Shown here: positions 59,353 through 64,000 of the stretch, piece after piece
Layout: every line of letters starts with the position of its first letter
How positions within the stretch are numbered: the first letter of the stretch is position 1
Source: Caulobacteraceae bacterium
GTDB lineage: Bacteria; Pseudomonadota; Alphaproteobacteria; Caulobacterales; Caulobacteraceae
DNA length: 64,000 bases
Reading direction: 5' to 3'
Assembly: GCA_019247715.1 (NCBI GenBank)
Contig: JAFBAO010000069.1
Span: 21,916-85,915 of the forward strand
Notes under the pieces: generated by a model
The model's database searches: none
Told to the model about the DNA's origin: nothing
What the model saw: only the letters and a program-made list of their open reading frames with translations
Translations under genes and position numbers: made by a program

Positions 59353-59676
59353 TCAACCGCCTCGGGAAGCCTTCTCCTCGACCCCCGAACGGCCCTCGCG
59401 CCCTTCGAGGACCGCCGCCACCGCCTCGAGGCTGACACCCGCCGCCGCCAGGGCCACGAGCCAGTGGTAGACCAGGTCGGCGCTCTCGGCGGCCACGGCG
59501 TCGGCGTCGCCCTTGGCCAGGGCGAGAGCGGTTTCCGCCGCCTCCTCGATCAGCTTCTTGGCCGCCATGCTCGGGTCGGCCAGCAGCCTGGCGGACCAGG
59601 AAGCGGCCGGATCGGCGCCGCGGCGGGACTCGATGACCGCGCCCAGGCGCTCGACCACCTTTCCGAACCGGCTCAT
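59353..59676 (-). CDS. hisE: phosphoribosyl-ATP diphosphatase
   Basis: [47 protein letters not shown]. Confidence 0.94.
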   Translation of the reverse strand: MSRFGKVVERLGAVIESRRGADPAASWSARLLADPSMAAKKLIEEAAETALALAKGDADAVAAESADLVYHWLVALAAAGVSLEAVAAVLEGREGRSGVEEKASRGG

Positions 59677-60440
59677 CGCGATTCACCCAGCCGCATGGGC
59701 AGGCCCGCCTCGGCCATCGCCGCCTTGACCTCCCCGATGGAAAGCTCGCCGAAGTGGAAGACGGATGCTGCCAGCACCGCGTCCGCGCCGCCCTCGGTGA
59801 CCGCCTCTATCATGTGCTCCGCAGAGCCCGCGCCGCCGCTGGCGATCACCGGCACGCGCACCGCCGAAGAGATCGCCTTCACCAGCGCCAGGTCGTAGCC
59901 CGTCTTGGCGCCGTCCCGATCCATGGAGGTCAGCAGGATTTCCCCCGCGCCCCGCTCCACCGCCCGACTGGCGTAATCCACGGCGTCGAGTCCTGTGGCC
60001 TTGCGGCCGCCGTAGGTGAAGACCTCCCAACCGTCGCCCGACCGCCGGGCGTCGATGGCGGTGACCACGGCCTGGGAGCCGAAGGCGTCGGCGCAGGCGG
60101 TGATCAGCTCCGGGTTCTCCACCGCCGAGGTGTTGATCGAGACCTTGTCCGCACCCGCCCGCAGAAGCCTGCGGGCGTCCTCGACGGTTCGGATGCCGCC
60201 GCCCACGGAGAGGGGCATGAAGCAGACCTCGGCGGTGCGCGCCACCACGTCGAGGATCGCGCCGCGGCCCTCGTGGCTGGCGGTGATGTCGAGGAACATC
60301 AGCTCGTCGGCGCCGGCCGCGTCGTAGGCGGCGGCTTGCTCCACCGGATCGCCGGCGTCGCGCAAGGCCACGAACTGGACGCCCTTGACGACCCGCCCGT
60401 CCTTTACGTCCAGGCAAGGGATGACCCGGACCTTCAGCAT
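59673..60440 (-). CDS. hisF: imidazole glycerol phosphate synthase subunit HisF
   Basis: [66 protein letters not shown]. Confidence 0.97.
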   Translation of the reverse strand: MLKVRVIPCLDVKDGRVVKGVQFVALRDAGDPVEQAAAYDAAGADELMFLDITASHEGRGAILDVVARTAEVCFMPLSVGGGIRTVEDARRLLRAGADKVSINTSAVENPELITACADAFGSQAVVTAIDARRSGDGWEVFTYGGRKATGLDAVDYASRAVERGAGEILLTSMDRDGAKTGYDLALVKAISSAVRVPVIASGGAGSAEHMIEAVTEGGADAVLAASVFHFGELSIGEVKAAMAEAGLPMRLGESR

Positions 60441-61159
60441 CGCGCCGCCGCCAGCGCCCCCTCGGGCGTAATGGTCCCTGCGTAGAGGGCCCGGCCCAGC
60501 ACCGCCCCGGCGATCGGTGTCCCCGATCGCGCCTTCAGGCGGACGATGTCCTCGACGCTGGCCAGGCCGCCGGCGGCGATCACCGGAATGTGGACGGCGT
60601 CGGCGATGGCTCCGAAGACTTCCACGTTGAAGCCCATCAGCGCCCCGTCCCGGTCGATGTCGGTGACGATGAGGGCCGAGACGCCGACATCCTCGAACCG
60701 TCGGGCCACGGTCAGGGCGTCGAGGCCGGTGTCCTCCAGCCAGCCCTGCACGGCCACCTGGCCGCGCCGGACGTCCACGGCCACAGCGATCTGCTCGGGC
60801 CATTCCCGGGCGGCGGTCTTCACGAGGTCGGGGTCTCGCACGGCGGCGGTGCCGAGGATCACCCGGCTGACCCCGGCCTCGATCCACGCCTCGACGTTCG
60901 CCAGGGTGCGGACCCCCCCGCCCAGCTGGACCGGCGCCGAAACCGCATGCAGGATCGCCTCCACCGCCGCCGCGTTCACCGCCTTGCCCTCGGCCGAGCC
61001 GTTGAGGTCGATCACGTGCAGCCACTCGAAGCCGGCCGCCATCCAGGTCCTCGCCTGGTCGGCGGGATCGTCGTTGAACACCGTGGCGGTGGCGAAGTCG
61101 CCGTGGACGACGCGCACGCACTGGCCGTCCTTGAGGTCGATGGCCGGATAGAGGATCAT
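60434..61159 (-). CDS. hisA: phosphoribosylformimino-5-aminoimidazole carboxamide ribotide isomerase
   Basis: [50 protein letters not shown]. Confidence 0.96.
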   Translation of the reverse strand: MILYPAIDLKDGQCVRVVHGDFATATVFNDDPADQARTWMAAGFEWLHVIDLNGSAEGKAVNAAAVEAILHAVSAPVQLGGGVRTLANVEAWIEAGVSRVILGTAAVRDPDLVKTAAREWPEQIAVAVDVRRGQVAVQGWLEDTGLDALTVARRFEDVGVSALIVTDIDRDGALMGFNVEVFGAIADAVHIPVIAAGGLASVEDIVRLKARSGTPIAGAVLGRALYAGTITPEGALAAARC

Positions 61160-61800
61160 GGCCGCCACTCCAGGAACGCGGCCAGCAGGCCAAGGCCGGC
61201 CGCCTGCGACTTCTCCGGGTGAAACTGCACCCCCGCGAGGTTGTCCCTCAGCACCGCGACCGGGAACCGGCCGCCGTGATCGGTCCAGGCGGCGACGTCG
61301 TTGCGATCGCCAGGGATGAAGGCGAAGGAGTGGGTGAAGTACATGTGCGCCCCCGGGGAGAGGGCCGCGAAAAGGCCGCCCTTGCCCGCGAGGTCAAGGG
61401 CGTTCCAGCCCATGTGCGGGATTTTGCAGCGGGGGTCGGAAGGCGTCAGCCGCCGCACGTCGCCGGCCACCCAGTCGAGACCCGGGGTCTCCCCGAACTC
61501 TAGTCCGCGGGTCGCCATCAGTTGCAGGCCGACGCAGATGCCCAGGAACGGCGCGCCCCGGTGACGCACGGCCTCAGTCATCGCCTCGACCACCCCCGGC
61601 CGCGCCAGCAGCGCGTTCCGGCAGGCCGCGAACGCGCCGACCCCGGGCAGCACCACGCGATCGGCCGCCGCGATCCGGTCCGGATCGTCGGTGGCGACCA
61701 CCTCAGCACCTCCGGCGAGGCTCCTCGCGGCGCGCTGCAGGGCCTTCTCGGCCGAGCGGAGATTGCCCGACCCGTAATCGATCAGGGCGACGCTCTGCAT
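61156..61800 (-). CDS. hisH: imidazole glycerol phosphate synthase subunit HisH
   Basis: [54 protein letters not shown]. Confidence 0.96.
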   Translation of the reverse strand: MQSVALIDYGSGNLRSAEKALQRAARSLAGGAEVVATDDPDRIAAADRVVLPGVGAFAACRNALLARPGVVEAMTEAVRHRGAPFLGICVGLQLMATRGLEFGETPGLDWVAGDVRRLTPSDPRCKIPHMGWNALDLAGKGGLFAALSPGAHMYFTHSFAFIPGDRNDVAAWTDHGGRFPVAVLRDNLAGVQFHPEKSQAAGLGLLAAFLEWRP

Positions 61801-61812
61801 GGGATTGGTCCT

Positions 61813-62403
61813 TCAGAGCACGCCCTTGGTGGAGGGCGCATGGCCGCCGGTCTTGGGGTCCGGCTCCGCGGCGGCCCGGAGCGCCCGGGCCAGGGCCTTG
61901 AACCCGCTTTCGGCGATATGGTGGGAGTTGTCGCCATAGAGGGTCTCGAGGTGGACGCAGGCGCCGGCGTTCATGGCGAACGCCTGGTGAAACTCCTTGA
62001 AGAGCTCGGTGTCCATCTCGCCCACCTTCGGGCGTGCGAACTGCACCCGCCAGACCAGATACGGCCGGTTTGAAAGGTCGACCGCGCAGCGGGTGAGGGT
62101 CTCGTCCATGGGTATGTAGGCGCTGCCGAAGCGCCGCACCCCGGCGAACCCCGACAGCGCCTGCTTGAAGGCCTGTCCGAGAACGATGGCGGTGTCTTCC
62201 ACCGTGTGGTGCATGTCGATGTGCAGATCGCCCTTGGTCTCCACGGTGAGGTCGAAGCCCCCGTGGCGGGCGAAGCTGTCCAGCATGTGGTCGTAGAAGC
62301 CGATTCCGGTCGAGATCTTCGCGACGCCGGTCCCGTCCACGTCGAGGGCGACGCGAACCTGCGTTTCCTTCGTCTCGCGCTTGAGATCGGCGGACCGTTT
62401 CAT
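61813..62403 (-). CDS. hisB: imidazoleglycerol-phosphate dehydratase
   Basis: [64 protein letters not shown]. Confidence 0.97.
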   Translation of the reverse strand: MKRSADLKRETKETQVRVALDVDGTGVAKISTGIGFYDHMLDSFARHGGFDLTVETKGDLHIDMHHTVEDTAIVLGQAFKQALSGFAGVRRFGSAYIPMDETLTRCAVDLSNRPYLVWRVQFARPKVGEMDTELFKEFHQAFAMNAGACVHLETLYGDNSHHIAESGFKALARALRAAAEPDPKTGGHAPSTKGVL

Positions 62404-62474
62404 GCGCGCCTATTGGTCGCCAAGGTCGTTGAAGTCAAATGAATCGGCCGAAACCTTGGAGCCGCCGCAGGGGG

Positions 62475-63155
62475 TCAGACGCCCAGGTAGAGAACCCGGG
62501 AAGGGCAAAGGTCCGCGACGGCGCATTCGGCGCATCTGGGCTTGCGGGCGACGCAAGTGTAGCGGCCGTGCAGGATCAGCCAGTGGTGCGCCCGGCCCCT
62601 GGCCCCCTCCGGGGTGATCGCCATCAGGTCGTGCTCGACCTCCTCGGGGGTCTTGCCGGCGCTGAGCTTCAGGCGGTGGGCGACCCGGAAGACGTGGGTG
62701 TCGACGGCGATCGCCGGCTCCGCGCCGAGCTCGTTGAGGACGACGCTGGCGGTCTTGCGCCCGACCCCCGGGAGGGCTTGCAGGGCGGCGCGCTCCAACG
62801 GCACCTCGCCACCGTACGCTTCGAGGAGCAAGCGCGAAAGCGCGATCACATTCTTGGCCTTGGTCCGGTAGAGGCCGATGGAGGCGATGTAGGGGATCAG
62901 CCCGGCCTCGCCGAGCGCCAGCATCTTCTGCGGCGTATCGGCGACCCGGTAGAGGCGCTCGGCAGCCTTGTTGACCGACTTGTCGGTGGCCTGGGCCGAA
63001 AGAACCACCGAGACCAGCAGGGTGAAGGGCGAGACGTAGTCGAGCTCGGTGCGCGGGTCGGCGCTGACCGCCTCGAAGCGGCGGAAGATCTCGGCGATCC
63101 GCTCGGCCTCGGCGGGGGCGATCCGCCGCCGCTTCGCCTTCACCGCCGCCTTCAA
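62475..63155 (-). CDS. nth: endonuclease III
   Basis: FTLLVSVVLSAQATDKSVNKAAERL; LPGVGRKTASVVLNELGAEPAIAVDTHVFRVAHRL; CVARKPRCAECAVADLC Fe-S loop. Confidence 0.97.
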   Translation of the reverse strand: MKAAVKAKRRRIAPAEAERIAEIFRRFEAVSADPRTELDYVSPFTLLVSVVLSAQATDKSVNKAAERLYRVADTPQKMLALGEAGLIPYIASIGLYRTKAKNVIALSRLLLEAYGGEVPLERAALQALPGVGRKTASVVLNELGAEPAIAVDTHVFRVAHRLKLSAGKTPEEVEHDLMAITPEGARGRAHHWLILHGRYTCVARKPRCAECAVADLCPSRVLYLGV

Positions 63156-63214
63156 AAGCCCGTCCCCATCGCGGGAGCAATGGCGGCAAAGGCCGGCGCT
63201 GACAACCTCCGTCC

Positions 63215-63248
63215 CTCTCCTCCCTCCCCATGATGGGAGGGAGGAGAG
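63215..63248. repeat. perfect 14-bp inverted repeat CTCTCCTCCCTCCC-CATGAT-GGGAGGGAGGAGAG between hslU and nth
   Basis: Arms 63215-63228 and 63235-63248 are exact reverse complements. Confidence 0.85.
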
Positions 63249-63253
63249 CGGCG

Positions 63254-64000
63254 TCAGAGGATGAAGCGCGAGAGATCGGCGTTCCTGGCGAGCTCGCCGA
63301 CCCGGGCGCGGACGTAGGCGCCGTCGATGGTCAGGCTCTCGCCCGAGCGGTCGGCGGCCGTGAAGCTGATCTCCTCCACCACCTTCTCCAGCACCGTCTG
63401 CAGCCGCCGGGCGCCGATGTTCTCAACGGCCCCGTTCACCTCCACCGCCGCGTCGGCCAGGGCGTCGATGGCGTCCTCGGTGAAGGTCACGGCGACGTTC
63501 TCGGTGGCCAGCAGCGCCTGGTGCTGGCGGATCAGGTTGGCCTCCGGCTCGGTGAGGATCCGGCGAAGGTCGTCGCGGGTAAGCGCCTTCAGCTCCACCC
63601 GGATCGGCAGCCGCCCCTGCAGCTCGGGCAAGAGGTCCGACGGCTTCGAGAGATGAAACGCGCCGGATGCGATGAACAGAACATGGTCGGTCTTGACCGC
63701 GCCGTGCTTGGTGGAAACCGTGGTACCTTCGATCAGCGGCAGCAGGTCGCGCTGCACCCCCTCGCGGCTGACATCGGCGCCGGTATTGCCGCGCTCGGTG
63801 CGGCCGCAGATTTTGTCGATCTCGTCGAGAAACACGATGCCGTTCTGCTCGACCAGTTCGAGCGCCTCGCGCACGACGGTTTCCTGGTCGAGCAATTTGT
63901 CGCTCTCCTCGGCCATCAGCACGCGGTGGCTTTCCGCGACTGTCATCTTCTTCGGCTTCTGCCGCTGCCCGAATGCCTTCCCGAAAATGTCGCCCAGATT
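63254..64000 (-). CDS. hslU: ATP-dependent protease ATPase subunit HslU (N-terminus beyond window)
   Basis: [47 protein letters not shown]; frame open to the window edge. Confidence 0.97.
   Translation of the reverse strand, partial: NLGDIFGKAFGQRQKPKKMTVAESHRVLMAEESDKLLDQETVVREALELVEQNGIVFLDEIDKICGRTERGNTGADVSREGVQRDLLPLIEGTTVSTKHGAVKTDHVLFIASGAFHLSKPSDLLPELQGRLPIRVELKALTRDDLRRILTEPEANLIRQHQALLATENVAVTFTEDAIDALADAAVEVNGAVENIGARRLQTVLEKVVEEISFTAADRSGESLTIDGAYVRARVGELARNADLSRFIL

Noticed and set aside
59673-61193. 506-aa ORF covering hisF plus an out-of-frame hisA region
   Set aside because: Only the HisF portion (start at 60440, [15 protein letters not shown]) is real; the upstream part is the wrong frame of hisA.
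1-64000. Possible tRNA/rRNA genes, IS elements, prophage or CRISPR arrays
   Set aside because: Intergenic gaps are mostly very short and I saw no T-loop/CCA-like patterns, transposase motifs, phage genes or spaced direct repeats. tRNAscan-SE and ISfinder would be needed for certainty.

Overview
GC-rich chromosomal window with the look of a Caulobacterales alphaproteobacterium (Caulobacter/Phenylobacterium-like; inferred from gene content and order, not searched). It is densely packed with mostly core genes. Main blocks: ubiA; ppk2; rsmE; gshA; a POT transporter; tldD; a complete aa3 cytochrome c oxidase operon (coxB-ctaD-ctaB-small TM ORF-ctaG-ctaE-DUF983-surf1) running into thrC and an M16 peptidase; a gluconate-2-dehydrogenase-like FAD/cytochrome c complex; a PdeA-like GEDEF/EAL protein; a YceI-cyt b561-YceI cluster; sua5; a VapBC toxin-antitoxin module; a PBP1A-type protein; rfbBDC; ispH; argS; a tandem glycine riboswitch followed by gcvT-H-PA-PB; smc with two tandem DsbA-like genes; DUF721; mutY; secB; Tim44-like; mltA; Smr; hisE-F-A-H-B; nth; and the 3' part of hslU. 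I saw no CRISPR array, IS element, prophage, rRNA or convincing tRNA. I found no clear large undescribed system. The items most worth a second look are the VapBC operator palindrome, nested and alternative inverted repeats inside the cox operon (including an apparent repeat-derived in-frame segment in ctaB), the PdeA-like protein, an orphan flagellar-rod-like protein, and the duplicated DsbA-like pair next to smc.
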